Part shown: positions 9,728 to 19,303 of the stretch, piece by piece
How the letters are laid out: every line of letters starts with the position of its first letter
How positions within the stretch are numbered: the stretch's first letter is position 1
Assembly (NCBI GenBank): GCA_001310455.1
Contig: BAXG01000016.1
Location: 35,045 to 99,044 of the forward strand
DNA: 64,000 nt
Reading direction: 5' to 3'
DNA from: Photobacterium sp. JCM 19050
Lineage (GTDB): Bacteria; Pseudomonadota; Gammaproteobacteria; Enterobacterales; Vibrionaceae
The notes under the pieces: model-generated
Told to the model about the DNA's origin: nothing
Seen by the model: the letters and a program-made list of their open reading frames with translations, nothing else
The model's database searches: none
Program-made: the position numbers and the translations under genes

Positions 9728-10757
9728 ATGGCATTGAACGAGAAGCAACTCAGAGAAATCATATCGCTGCTGCCAGATCCGGTATTTATCCTCAGTGAGT
9801 CCGGCAAATACGTCAACTTTCTTGGCGGAGAGGATCAACACACCTACCACAATGGTCATCCGCTTGTCGGAAAGTCCCTTTATGATGTCCTCACCAAAGA
9901 AAAAGCCGATTGGTTTATGGTTCAGATCCTTGACGTTTTAAACAATCAGGGGGTAAGGGTTGTTGAATACGATCTTGCCGCTTCCGATGTGGATGGCATC
10001 GACGGCGACTCCGGTCCGAGCGGTGTTTTGCACTTTGAAGGAAAAGTGTGCCCGCTGACGATGATATATGGCGGAGAACGGGCTGTTTTGTGGCTGACCC
10101 GGAATGTGACAAAGCGCTACCAAATGGAATGTTTGCTGCGTATGCAGAGTGAAACCGATGCGTTGACCGGGCTTTTCAACCGAAGAAGATTTATGGATAC
10201 CCTTCAGTTGGAAACCTCAACAGCCAGAATGGTCAGAAGGGATGCCTGCTTGCTGCTTTTGGACCTCGATCATTTTAAGCGTATAAACGATAACTTCGGG
10301 CATCAAGCCGGGGACAAGGTATTGCAGGGGCTTGGTCAACTGGTCACCCAAATTCTGGCGTGAAGATGATCTTTTTGCGCGGGTAGGGGGTGAAGAATTC
10401 GCGGTGTTGTTGCCCAGAACCAATCTGAATCAAGCCCGGGATATTGCTGAGCGTATCAGGGAAACCATTGCGACTCATTGGATCACCTATCGCGGTTTTG
10501 AACTCTTTGTCACCGTAAGTGTTGGTGTAACGTCCGTCTATCAGGGGGACGACGCCGAAACGGTTTATGCCAGGGCTGATGATGCGTTGTACGAAGCAAA
10601 GAATTCCGGTCGGAATAAAGTGGTGGTTCAACAATCGGACACGCAATTGCGCGATCACGCCACGGGAAAAACTGGCGAAAAGGTCAAAGAAAAGACATTG
10701 AAAGCCCAGAAAGCAAAACGAAAGCCCAAACCAAAAAAAGAAGCAGTGCCTTGCTGA
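9728..10757 (+). CDS. PAS-like sensor diguanylate cyclase (GGEEF), frameshifted
   Basis: Putative diguanylate cyclase making c-di-GMP. Residues 1-130 resemble a PAS sensor (LPDPVFILSESGKYVNFLGG, then a strand pattern ending LWLTRNVTKRYQ). The cyclase domain follows with DALTGLFNRRRF, DLDHFKRINDNFGHQAGD and the signature ARVGGEEFAVLLPRT, the active variant of GGDEF, then YARADDALYEAKNSGRNKV. There is no obvious RxxD inhibitory site in front of the signature. The frame breaks near 10361, where either one extra G or a lost dinucleotide (GCGCGT read as GCGT) restores LREDDLFARV or LAREDDLFARV. The last 30 residues are an unusual Lys/Pro-rich tail (KAKRKPKPKKE). No transmembrane segment is seen, so it is probably cytoplasmic. 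Confidence 0.85.
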
Positions 10758-10770
10758 CCACTGCTTCTTT
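10737..10770. terminator. bidirectional terminator between GGEEF gene and ABC ATPase
   Basis: Stem AAGAAGCAGTG / CACTGCTTCTT flanked by an A run and a T run, overlapping the stop region of the cyclase; serves two convergent genes. Confidence 0.75.
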
Positions 10771-10787
10771 TCCGCTTATTGCATGTT

Positions 10788-11864
10788 TCAGAGTGCGATT
10801 TCTGTATTCTTGTCGAACAAATGGGTTTTTGAGAAAGCGACATGGACCTGCGTACCGGCTTCAATTGCAATCCGGTCTTGCGACACCAGCGAGTATTTCT
10901 CCCCAAGGAACTCCAACCCGATAAAACACTCTGCGCCAGTTTGCTCGATATACGAAACAGTCATCGGCAATGAATTCTCAGTCTGTTCTGTGGTCACGAT
11001 TAAGTGTTGCGGGCGAGCGCCAACCATAATTCTGTCACCTACGTTAACAGATGATTTGGACGGTGCCGGTACGCTAACAACATGCTGGTCAGTAAACGCC
11101 ACTCGCAGACTGTCGCCAGACTGAATGACCGAACCTTCAAAGATGTTCATTGCCGGGGATCCCAAGAATGTGGCAACAAATATATTGGCTGGGTTGTCGT
11201 ACAACTCCAGGGGTGAACCTGTCTGCTCAATTCTTCCCTGGTTCATAACCACGATCCGGTCAGCCATGGTCATAGCTTCAATCTGGTCATGAGTAACATA
11301 GAGGGTTGTTGAGTTCAGTTGGTTATGCAAAGAGCGAATTTCTGAGCGCATGTGGGTTCGGAGCTTGGCATCGAGGTTTGACAATGGCTCATCGAAAAGG
11401 AAAAGGCGCGTGTCCCGGACGATAGCGCGCCCCATGGCAACGCGCTGACGCTGGCCACCGGATAGCTGGCGAGGATATTTATCGAGGTAACTGGTGAGAT
11501 TGAGCTTTTCTGCAGCCTCTCTTACCTGTTTATCGTATTCGTTCTCTGATTCACCACGAATTCTTGGGCCGAATGCGATGTTGTCATAGACCGTCATGTG
11601 CGGGTAAAGCGCGTAGCTTTGGAACACCATTGCCATGTTTCGGTTTTGCGGTGTTGCATGTGTCAGATCTTTACCGTCGACGGAAAATACCCCCCCGGTG
11701 GTGTGCTCCAAGCCAGCAATCATTCGGAGTAATGTTGATTTTCCGCAACCAGACGGACCAACAAGAGCAACAAATTCATTGTCTGAAATATCCAGGTTAA
11801 GTCCATGAATAACCGGGCCATTTCCATAGTCTTTAACGATCTTATTAAGTTTTAAAGAGGGCAT
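10788..11864 (-). CDS. MalK/UgpC-type sugar ABC transporter ATPase
   Basis: Cytoplasmic ATPase of a carbohydrate ABC importer (CUT1 type), 358 residues. It has Walker [11 protein letters not shown]-loop [13 protein letters not shown], signature [14 protein letters not shown], Walker [13 protein letters not shown] and the switch histidine in YVTHDQIEAM. A C-terminal OB-like regulatory domain follows (MVGARPQHLIV). I use the ATG at 11864 (MPSLKLNKI), which matches the usual family start; an upstream ATG at 11900 would add twelve atypical residues. It is divergent from the binding-protein and permease genes at 12208-15249 and is most likely their ATPase, because no second ATPase lies downstream of those permeases. 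Confidence 0.9.
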   Translation of the reverse strand: MPSLKLNKIVKDYGNGPVIHGLNLDISDNEFVALVGPSGCGKSTLLRMIAGLEHTTGGVFSVDGKDLTHATPQNRNMAMVFQSYALYPHMTVYDNIAFGPRIRGESENEYDKQVREAAEKLNLTSYLDKYPRQLSGGQRQRVAMGRAIVRDTRLFLFDEPLSNLDAKLRTHMRSEIRSLHNQLNSTTLYVTHDQIEAMTMADRIVVMNQGRIEQTGSPLELYDNPANIFVATFLGSPAMNIFEGSVIQSGDSLRVAFTDQHVVSVPAPSKSSVNVGDRIMVGARPQHLIVTTEQTENSLPMTVSYIEQTGAECFIGLEFLGEKYSLVSQDRIAIEAGTQVHVAFSKTHLFDKNTEIAL

Positions 11865-12207
11865 AATTAAGCAATCCGTTTTATATTTAACGATAATCAA
11901 ATCCCTTGATGTGTTTTAAGTAGTAACATTATTTGTTTTTTTTCGGTTGCTTTCTAAGTCAATTTTGTGATTGGAATATCAAATATCGAAATGAAACGAA
12001 AGTTGGTTTTAAAATAAAAATATGACCTATTGCTAAGTAATCATTTAATTACAATATGATATGGTTTTATATATGCAATTGCGCACACTTTCGTTTTGGT
12101 TTTATTTCATTTGACGAAACGTTAATAGGTTGTAAAAGTGAAAGGGTGATTTTTAATCGAATTACGCTTTTCTCACACAACTTGTATAAAAACGTGCGGA
12201 GACAACA
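11865..12207. promoter_or_regulatory. divergent control region of the first sugar ABC system
   Basis: An AT-rich 343-bp gap that must drive both the ATPase (minus) and the binding-protein operon (plus). It holds an inverted pair of the ten-mer AAACGAAAGT (11994-12003) and its complement ACTTTCGTTT (12087-12096), and a palindromic AACGTT within GACGAAACGTTAAT near 12113. These could be operator sites for a LacI- or GntR-like regulator, but no such gene is adjacent, so this is a candidate only. Confidence 0.4.
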
Positions 12208-13429
12208 ATGAAAAGGATTTTGAAAAAGTCGGCGCTTGTAGCAGCTTTAACGTTAGCAACAGCAGGCAGTGCAATCGCAGGTGACGTACGGGTTACCTAT
12301 CCGTTTTACAGTTCATACACTGGCGAATTTTTTAAACAATCCGCAGATGAGTTTATGAAGAAAAATCCAGACATTAATATTGTACTGGAAGAGGTCAACT
12401 GGGATTCACTCCAACAAAAGCTGACCACAGATATTTCTGCAGACCAGAATGCAGATATTGCAATCAGCGCCACTATCTGGCTGCCGGATTTTGTCGAGGC
12501 AGAGGTTGTTGAGCCGCTGGACGCCTATATGGACAGTGATTTTAAAAACCGTTTTATTCCGGCATTCCTTGAGCCGGCAAACATTGATGGCAAATACTAT
12601 GGCTTGCCAATTGCTGCTTCTGCACGAGCTCTTTACTACAACAAATCTTTGTTTGAGCAGGCTGGTCTCGAAGGCGCTCCTAAACCTGGGTGAATTGAAA
12701 GAACAAGCCAAGGCAATTTCCAAGATCAAAGACCATTACGGTTTTGGCCTGCAAGGTGTAGAAATTGATACCGATACTTACTGGTATTATGCATTGTGGT
12801 CGTTTGGTGGTGAGCTGCTTAACGCTGATGGAACCAGCGGTGTTGGTTCAGATGCAGCGGTGAAAGCGGCAACGTTCTACAAATCTATGATCGACGAAGG
12901 CCTGACTCAGCCGGGTGTGACCAGTTATACCCGTGAAAATGTCCAAGATCTGTTTAAACAAGGCCGCGTAGGGATGATGATTACCGGCCCGTGGATGAAC
13001 GGTCAAATCGAGAAAGAAGCTCCAGACCTCAATTACGGTGTTGCAGTGGTACCAACCGAAGTGACGACAGGTACTGCCGGTGTGACGGATTCGATCGTGA
13101 TGTTCTCAAACAGCAAGAACAAGAAAGAAGCGTGGAAATTCCTGAACTTCCTGTTTGAGAAAAAACAGCGTGAAAACTTTAGTATTAATGAAGGCATGCT
13201 GCCGGTGAATAAGGAAGTTGCTCAACATCCTCATTATACCGAAAACCCAAAAATGAAAGCCTTTACGGAAGTTCTGCCAAGTGCGAAATTTGTACCGTTG
13301 ACTTCAGCTTGGGGTGAAGTGTCAGAAGCGACAACCAATGCACTGCAAAATATCTATTTAGGTGATAAAACTCCGGAAGCTGCTCTGAAAGAAGCAGAGA
13401 AAAAAGCAAACTCAGCTCTGGGATTTTAA
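12208..13429 (+). CDS. sugar ABC transporter substrate-binding protein, frameshifted
   Basis: Periplasmic binding protein of the CUT1 family, about 407 residues after repair. A Sec signal peptide (MKRILKKSALVAALTLATA, cleavage near AIAG-DV) precedes two lobes with typical elements such as KYYGLPIAASARALYYNK and VGMMITGPWMNGQIE. The frame breaks near 12690. Restoring one A and one G in the runs AAAA and GGGG yields APKTWGELKEQAK, the classic conserved turn of this family, so two homopolymer losses are the likely cause. The ligand cannot be told from sequence. A hairpin at 13452-13483 separates it from the permease genes, a layout also seen in mal-type operons where the binding protein is needed in excess. 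Confidence 0.88.
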
Positions 13430-13451
13430 AATAGACAATAAGTAAGAAAGA

Positions 13452-13483
13452 CGAAACCGTTCGGAAGTGTTCGGGCGGTTTCG
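13452..13483 (+). promoter_or_regulatory. intercistronic hairpin between binding protein and permease genes
   Basis: Perfect eight-base stem CGAAACCG / CGGTTTCG with a 16-base loop and a short T-rich stretch after it. It probably acts as a partial terminator or 3'-end stabiliser, raising binding-protein mRNA over permease mRNA; that role is inferred from position. Confidence 0.5.
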
Positions 13484-13526
13484 CTCAATTTTAAGTGACT
13501 TGTTCACTGCTACATGGATGTAAATT

Positions 13527-14420
13527 ATGTCGTCCCCTTTGATACTTAAAAAAAATGTCCCTTATCTTTTAGTTCTGCCCGGTTTGTTATTGTCATCTTT
13601 TGTCATTCTTTACCCATTATGGGCAATGTTCGAACTGGCAACACATAAAGTTAACCGTTTCGGTAAACTTAAAGGATTTACGGGATTAGAAAATTTTGAA
13701 AAACTGCTTTCTGACCCGCTGTTTTATGAATCTGCATTTCGCACACTTATTTGGACAATAGCCGTTGTTGCGTTGACCGTTATTGTTTCTCTTTTTGTTG
13801 CCCAATTACTGAATGAAAAATTTTACGGGCGTAGCATAGCCCGGACAATCATTATGCTTCCATGGGCGATTTCATTAACCATGACAGCAATTGTCTGGCG
13901 TTGGGCACTCAATGGTCAGTTTGGCCTTTTAAATAAATCTTTTATGGACTTGGGGTTAATTGACGCCCCGTTGGATTGGTTGGCCTCTGCCAGCCTCGCA
14001 TTCCCGATGCAAATATTTATTGGGGTGCTGGTTTCAGTCCCGTTTACGGTAACAATCATATTAGGCGGTTTGTCGTCAGTACCTACTGACATCTATGAAG
14101 CGGCAAGGGTAGAAGGCGCCAGCGGATGGCAACAATACCGAAAGTTGACGTTGCCGCTGCTGAAGCCCTTTATTCATATGGCCGTTGTACTGAACACCAT
14201 CTACGTTTTTAACTCATTCCCTATTATCTGGATTCTGACCCAGGGTGGCCCGGCAAACGGCACAGAAATCCTGGTGACCTATCTGTATAAAATGGCATTC
14301 AAGCTCGGGAAACTCGGGGAGGCGTCAGCGATTTCCCTCGCGATGTTTGCGCTGCTCATGGGGCTGACATTTGTTTACCTGAAAGCTGTGATGAAAAACG
14401 AGCAAGGGGGCGCTCAATGA
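13527..14420 (+). CDS. sugar ABC transporter permease (MalF type)
   Basis: Inner-membrane permease of the first sugar ABC importer, 297 residues with six predicted helices. The EAA loop that docks onto the ATPase is DIYEAARVEGASGWQQYRKL, followed by TLPLLKP. The C-terminal WILTQGGPANGTEIL segment is typical of MalF/UgpA-like CUT1 permeases. Its last four bases overlap the start of the second permease (ATGA), so the two are translationally coupled. The frame is intact. Confidence 0.92.
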   Translation: MSSPLILKKNVPYLLVLPGLLLSSFVILYPLWAMFELATHKVNRFGKLKGFTGLENFEKLLSDPLFYESAFRTLIWTIAVVALTVIVSLFVAQLLNEKFYGRSIARTIIMLPWAISLTMTAIVWRWALNGQFGLLNKSFMDLGLIDAPLDWLASASLAFPMQIFIGVLVSVPFTVTIILGGLSSVPTDIYEAARVEGASGWQQYRKLTLPLLKPFIHMAVVLNTIYVFNSFPIIWILTQGGPANGTEILVTYLYKMAFKLGKLGEASAISLAMFALLMGLTFVYLKAVMKNEQGGAQ

Positions 14421-15249
14421 AAAACCCAATGATAAAGCGTTCAATCATTACCTGGCTGTTACTGTCTCCTATCGTTGTTTCGGCGTTGTTTCCTTACGCA
14501 TCATGGTTTTCACCTCGGTTAAGGAAAGAGGGGAGGTATTCAGTTTTCCACCTACCTGGTTGCCGGAAACCTTCCAGTGGAGCAATTTTGTTGAGATGTG
14601 GGAAGTGACCCAATTTGGACCGGCGTTGATTAACAGCCTTGTGGTCAGTTCAGCAACGACCATTCTGGTTCTTCTGTTGGCGATTCCCTCGGCATACGCA
14701 TCTTCTCAGTTGAAATTCCGTGGGCAGAGTGCCTACCAGAAGTATCTGCTTATCACGCAGATGCTCGCTCCTATCGTGATGGTTATCGGGCTGTTCAAAA
14801 TGCTGGCCTGGTTAAAGCTGATTGATTCCCTTACCGGTCTGACACTGGTTTATGCGGCATTCTTTCTCGCTTTTGCGGTATGGATGCTTCAAAACTACTT
14901 TGCGACTATTCCAAAAGAGCTCGAAGAGTCGGCCTGGTTGGAGGGAGCAAGCGCGTATAAGAGCCTGAAACTGGTGTTTTTGCCAATGGCGAAACCTTCT
15001 ATTGTTGTGGCTGCGATATTTACTTTCATTAACAGCTGGAACGAATTTATTGTGGCACTTGTATCCCTTCGCTCCAGTGACAACTTCACCCTTACCCTGA
15101 AGGTGTTCTCTTTGGTGGGAGGACGTTACACGGTTGAATGGCACCTGGTGATGGCTGCCGCCTTCCTGGCAACCATTCCGGTAGCAATTCTGTTCGCTTG
15201 GATTCAGAAGTACCTGGTTCAGGGGCTGGGTGTCGGATCGGTTAAATAA
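14417..15249 (+). CDS. sugar ABC transporter permease (MalG type), frameshifted
   Basis: Second permease of the first sugar importer, about 277 residues. Its EAA loop is ELEESAWLEGASAYKSLKL with VFLPMAKPS after it, and INSWNEFIVALV near the end is the usual MalG/UgpE segment. The frame breaks near 14504; adding one A gives LFPYAIMVFTSVKERGEVF and joins the two parts, so a lost A in an AA pair is likely. The start overlaps the preceding stop. It is followed by a terminator shared with the convergent LysR gene. Confidence 0.88.
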
Positions 15250-15275
15250 TAAAAATATAAGTAAGTTTTTGGTAT

Positions 15276-15308
15276 GAACCCCCGGCACTTCCTTGGCCGG
15301 GTTCTTTT
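15276..15308. terminator. terminator between ABC operon and LysR gene
   Basis: Stem GAACCCCCGGC / GCCGGGTTC with a T tract on the plus strand, ending at the stop of the convergent LysR gene. Confidence 0.8.
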
Positions 15309-16156
15309 TATGCAGGCAGGGCGGCGCTGTCTGAAGACACAGCCCGAATAACATTGGCGATGGTTGGTGTGCTGGCACTTCGCCCTGTGTAGCAAATACC
15401 TATCCGGCGAAACATACGTGGTCCGTCCAAAGGCACAGTCACCAGATTTTTCGCGCTTTCCAATACGCCGGTTGGCAGAAATGAAATACCGATGCCAGCC
15501 TGAACCAAGTGCATTACCTGGGTTTTATGTTCTGCCCGGGCAACCAGGTTAACGGCTAACCCTTCGCAGGCGAGCAGACTGATAGTTTGCTGGTGAGCTT
15601 CACAGGGCGGGCACTCAATAAAGTCATATTGGTGAAGCTCCGCCGGCTTAATTGATTCGCGGGTGGCCAAAGGGTGGCCGGGCAACATGCAAAGTACATA
15701 ATCCTCTTCCCAAAGAGGAAGAAAGATCTCATCACTCGATTTTAGGATATCCAGCGTCAGGCGGATATCGGCTTCATCATCATGATCAACAAATTCAATC
15801 AGGATATCCGGGCAAGACCGGGCAAGCCGCGTAAGAAAAGCGGCAATTTCTGTCTGGCTGAGATCGTGAAAGTTACCAATACGAACCGGCTGTTTGTGCT
15901 TTTTGTCCCTGAACAGTCCCGGGAGAGTCTGCATTTGGTTAACAAGGCGCGAAGCCAGCGGATACAGGTGGTGAGCACTGTCTGTCAGGGAAACGCCTTT
16001 TTTATGCCGGGTAAACAGGGGAGTGTCAAGCTCTGATTCCAACTGCTTTATAGCACTGGAAATTGAGGGCTGAGACACATGGCAACGTTCTGCGGCGGCT
16101 GTGATGTTCTGTTCTTCATAAACAGCGACAAAGAAGCGGAGAAGTCGAATATCCAT
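15308..16156 (-). CDS. LysR-family transcriptional regulator
   Basis: A 282-residue LysR regulator. The N-terminal winged helix-turn-helix is clear: LRFFVAVYEEQNITAAAERCHVSQPSISSAI spans it (given here as two halves, LRFFVAVYEEQNITAAAE and RCHVSQPSISSAI). A typical effector domain follows with YVLCMLPGHPLATR and VQAGIGISFLPTGVL. It is divergent from the short-chain dehydrogenase at 16364 with a 207-bp gap, so it is the natural candidate regulator of that gene. The inducer is unknown. Confidence 0.9.
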   Translation of the reverse strand: MDIRLLRFFVAVYEEQNITAAAERCHVSQPSISSAIKQLESELDTPLFTRHKKGVSLTDSAHHLYPLASRLVNQMQTLPGLFRDKKHKQPVRIGNFHDLSQTEIAAFLTRLARSCPDILIEFVDHDDEADIRLTLDILKSSDEIFLPLWEEDYVLCMLPGHPLATRESIKPAELHQYDFIECPPCEAHQQTISLLACEGLAVNLVARAEHKTQVMHLVQAGIGISFLPTGVLESAKNLVTVPLDGPRMFRRIGICYTGRSASTPTIANVIRAVSSDSAALPA

Positions 16157-16363
16157 AAGAAAAGCCTTTTGTAATTTGCAGCAAGCATATCAGAAATCGT
16201 CACTTTGGCGAGGAGAGTCACATTTATCTATAGCCTTTGCTTATGGTAATCCTCGGAAATTGGTATTTTTCACGGCGTCTGATCAGGCTTATAGTTGCCT
16301 GCATATCGCAGCGGGCCCGCGATTGATATCCATACCCTATGAAAACGTAGTGAGGATAAAATC

Positions 16364-17086
16364 ATGACTAAACCTCTTGTAGTGATTACCGGCGCAAGTT
16401 CAGGTATCGGCGAAGCAACTGCTCGCCTGCTTTCTTCCCAAGGTTACCCTTTGCTCCTGATTGCCCGTCGTATTGAGCGCCTCGAAGCCATGGCTCTGCC
16501 AAATTCAATGTGCCGCAAGGTTGATATCACAGATGGTGATAGCTTTAAGGCTGCAATTGCTGAAGCTGAAGCGGTATACGGTAAGGTTGACTGCCTGATC
16601 AACAACGCAGGTGTAATGCTGCTGGGTCTGGCCCATGAGCAAGATCCTGCTGAGTGGAAAAACATGTTCGACGTAAACGTGATGGGCCTGCTGAATGGCA
16701 TCCACGCGGTACTGGCTGACATGAAAGCGCGTAAGGGTGGCACCGTAGTTAACATCAGTTCTATTGCTGGCCGCAAAACATTCCCGAATCACGCGGCTTA
16801 CTGCGGAACCAAGTTTGCCGTACATGCAATTACAGAAAACATCCGTGAAGAAGTGGCTGATGAAAACGTGCGTCTGGTCACTATTGCTCCGGGTGCGGTT
16901 GAAACAGAGCTGCTCAGCCACACAACCAGCGATGAAATTAAAGCGGGTTATGACACTTGGAAAGAAGAGATGGGTGGTGTTCTGAAACCTGAAGACATTG
17001 CTAATGCGATCAGCTATGCCTATGGCCAACCTCAAAACGTGTGTGTGCGTGAAATTGTGATTGCCGCGACGCGTCAGCAGCCGTAA
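16364..17086 (+). CDS. short-chain dehydrogenase/reductase
   Basis: Classical SDR oxidoreductase, 240 residues, cytoplasmic. The cofactor motif is TGASSGIGEATA, followed by NNAGVMLLG, the catalytic serine in NISSIAG and the Tyr/Lys pair in YCGTKFAVHA. IAPGAVETELL is the conserved post-catalytic loop. An Arg pair after strand 2 (ARRIERL) suggests a preference for NADP(H). The substrate is unknown; the family includes 3-hydroxy acid dehydrogenases of the YdfG type. It is expressed divergently from a LysR regulator and stands alone. The stretch from 17087 to 17342 after it contains no gene. Confidence 0.9.
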   Translation: MTKPLVVITGASSGIGEATARLLSSQGYPLLLIARRIERLEAMALPNSMCRKVDITDGDSFKAAIAEAEAVYGKVDCLINNAGVMLLGLAHEQDPAEWKNMFDVNVMGLLNGIHAVLADMKARKGGTVVNISSIAGRKTFPNHAAYCGTKFAVHAITENIREEVADENVRLVTIAPGAVETELLSHTTSDEIKAGYDTWKEEMGGVLKPEDIANAISYAYGQPQNVCVREIVIAATRQQP

Positions 17087-17342
17087 TCAAAAAAAGGTGG
17101 CTGGGTTATCGGGTGGTACCAGCCACAAACGGAGCAAAAAAAGAACTTGATCTTAATAGCAATGCTGGAGATGCAGAGTGTTTCGCATAACCAACTAAAA
17201 CACTATTTTCGACCAAATCGCACTGACGTTAACTGTACATTGTAAAAAGCTGAGAGTGGGTTCAGACCTTCCGCCAATGGCGTTTTAAATATGTCTGCCG
17301 GGTCAGGCCTGAATTGCCACTGCTCACCAAGGTTACACGGGA

Positions 17343-18415
17343 TCAATTCAGTACGCGCTTACCGGATTCACTCTCAAAGAGATGCATCAATTCCACGTCT
17401 GCGGCAATGCGTATAACTTCACCGGGTTTGACGTCGACGCGTTCTCTGAATACCGCAGTCATCGTTTTTCCACCAACACGCAAGTTTACGTGTGTATCTG
17501 CCCCTGTCGGTTCGACAAAGACGACCTCTGCATGTAATCCGTTGGGATCCAGGCGGATATGCTCAGGGCGAACCCCAAGTTGAACTGTTTCTCCGGAAAG
17601 CGTTTTAGCCCCCGGTGGCAGAGGCCAACTTATATCGCTATGTTCAGCTTTCAAATACGCACCATCAGCACCAGATTCGATGGTGCCCTGGATCAAGTTA
17701 ATGGCTGGTGACCCGATAAATGAAGCAACAAATACATTGTCTGGTTTATCGTAAATGTCGAGGGGCGTACCCAACTGCTCAACTTTTCCTGCCCGCATGA
17801 CGGCTACCCGTCAGCCATGGTCATGGCTTCCATTTGGTCATGGGTAACGTAAATCATGGTTGACTTAATTTTCTGGTGCAGTGCTTTAATTTCACCGCGC
17901 AATTGAACGCGAAGCTTTGCGTCGAGATTACTCAAAGGTTCATCAAACAAAAACACATCTGGGTTTCGCACTATTGCACGGCCCATGGCAACACGCTGTC
18001 TTTGTCCTCCGGACATTTGGCGCGGATAGCGGTCAAGCAGATTCTCAAGCTCAAGGATTTCCGCTGCGCGTTGAACCATTTCGTCGATTTCTTCTTTTTT
18101 GTATTTAGCGAGCTTGAGGGCAAAGGCCATGTTATCCCGCACAGTCATATGCGGATAAAGTGCGTAATTTTGAAAAACCATTGCAATATCACGCTCTTTG
18201 GGCTCAAGGTCGTTAACTACACGGTTGTTAATGGCAATTTCACCGTCAGAAATGGATTCAAGACCGGCAATCATACGTAGGAGAGTAGATTTCCCGCAAC
18301 CTGACGGGCCAACCAGGACCAAAAACTCTCCGTCATTGACTTCCACGGAAATTTTGTGAAGCACTTCTGTTGAGCCGTAACGCTTTTTCGCATCTCGAAT
18401 TGATACATTCGCCAT
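17343..18415 (-). CDS. fucoside ABC transporter ATPase (UgpC/MalK type), frameshifted
   Basis: ATPase of the second carbohydrate importer, about 357 residues. It has Walker [10 protein letters not shown], signature [14 protein letters not shown], Walker [13 protein letters not shown] and switch [10 protein letters not shown], then a TOBE-type C-terminal domain ([12 protein letters not shown]). The frame breaks near 17803; restoring one C (GACCGGG) gives [15 protein letters not shown] and joins the parts. It is the last gene of the minus-strand operon that starts with the alpha-L-fucosidase, so it is expected to energise uptake of a fucose-containing sugar; this substrate call rests on the neighbour, not on the ATPase itself. 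Confidence 0.88.
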
Positions 18416-18457
18416 TGTGAATTCCTTCTCTTATCTCTGAATATTGATGTTCTGTAC

Positions 18458-19303
18458 TTAGCGTCCGCCCATACCAGCATTAAGAGAAATGCTGTTGTAA
18501 ATGAGCTTTTGCAGCAAATTGCGAGTATCACGCCGGGAAGTACGGAGAGCGTTGCACCTGCCATAATGAAGTTCCACTTCGCATCATAAGGGTCATGGAA
18601 CAAGGTCAGACCAACAGGAAGCGTTGCATTTTCAACGCCGGTCATCACGATCAAAGGCCACAAAAAGTTGTTCCATTGGCCAATGAAGGTAAATAGCGAG
18701 AGCAAGCCAATTGCGGGCATTGAAAGCGGAACGATAATACTAACCAAAATTCTCAGCCTGGAAGCTCCGTCTATTCTCGCCGCTTCTTCCAAGGTCGTTG
18801 GGATTGACAGGAAGAACTGACGCATAAGAAAAGTACCAAATGTGCCAAAAGAGACAGGCAATATGACACCTTGGAAAGTGTTAACCATACCCAAAGCATT
18901 CACCATGATGAAAAGGGGGATGATCAACATAATTGCCGGTACCATAAGGGTTGCAATATACGTCATAAATAGCGGGTTCTTGCCTGGGAATTTAAGGCGC
19001 GCAAAAGCGTAACCAGACAAACAAGAAACAACCACTGTAATGACCGTAACCGAAATGGAAATAATCAAACTGTTCGAGAAAAAATGTCCCAAAGGGCAAT
19101 TTTGTTACTGCTTCGACAAAATTTCCCCACTGATAAACAGTTGGAAGTATTTTTATCGGTAGACTAAAAACCTCTTCGTTGCTTCGAATTGCATTAGATA
19201 CCATCCAGAAGAACGGAAATAAAAAAAGTATTGCTACAACGCTCAACAGTGCGTGGTTGACGACGGTCAGCACTTTGCTGTTAGAAAGATATTTAGTTGT
19301 CAT
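18458..19303 (-). CDS. fucoside ABC transporter permease (MalG type), frameshifted
   Basis: Inner-membrane permease of about 281 residues with six predicted helices. The EAA loop is LEEAARIDGASRLRILVSI with IVPLSMPA after it; FIGQWNNFLWPLIV is the typical following segment. Two frame breaks are visible. Near 19083 a T run (six Ts) seems short by two. Near 18519 one T is missing; adding it gives ILLQKLIYNSISLNAG and a natural stop at 18458 after GMGGR. The start overlaps the stop of the upstream permease by 11 bases. Confidence 0.85.
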
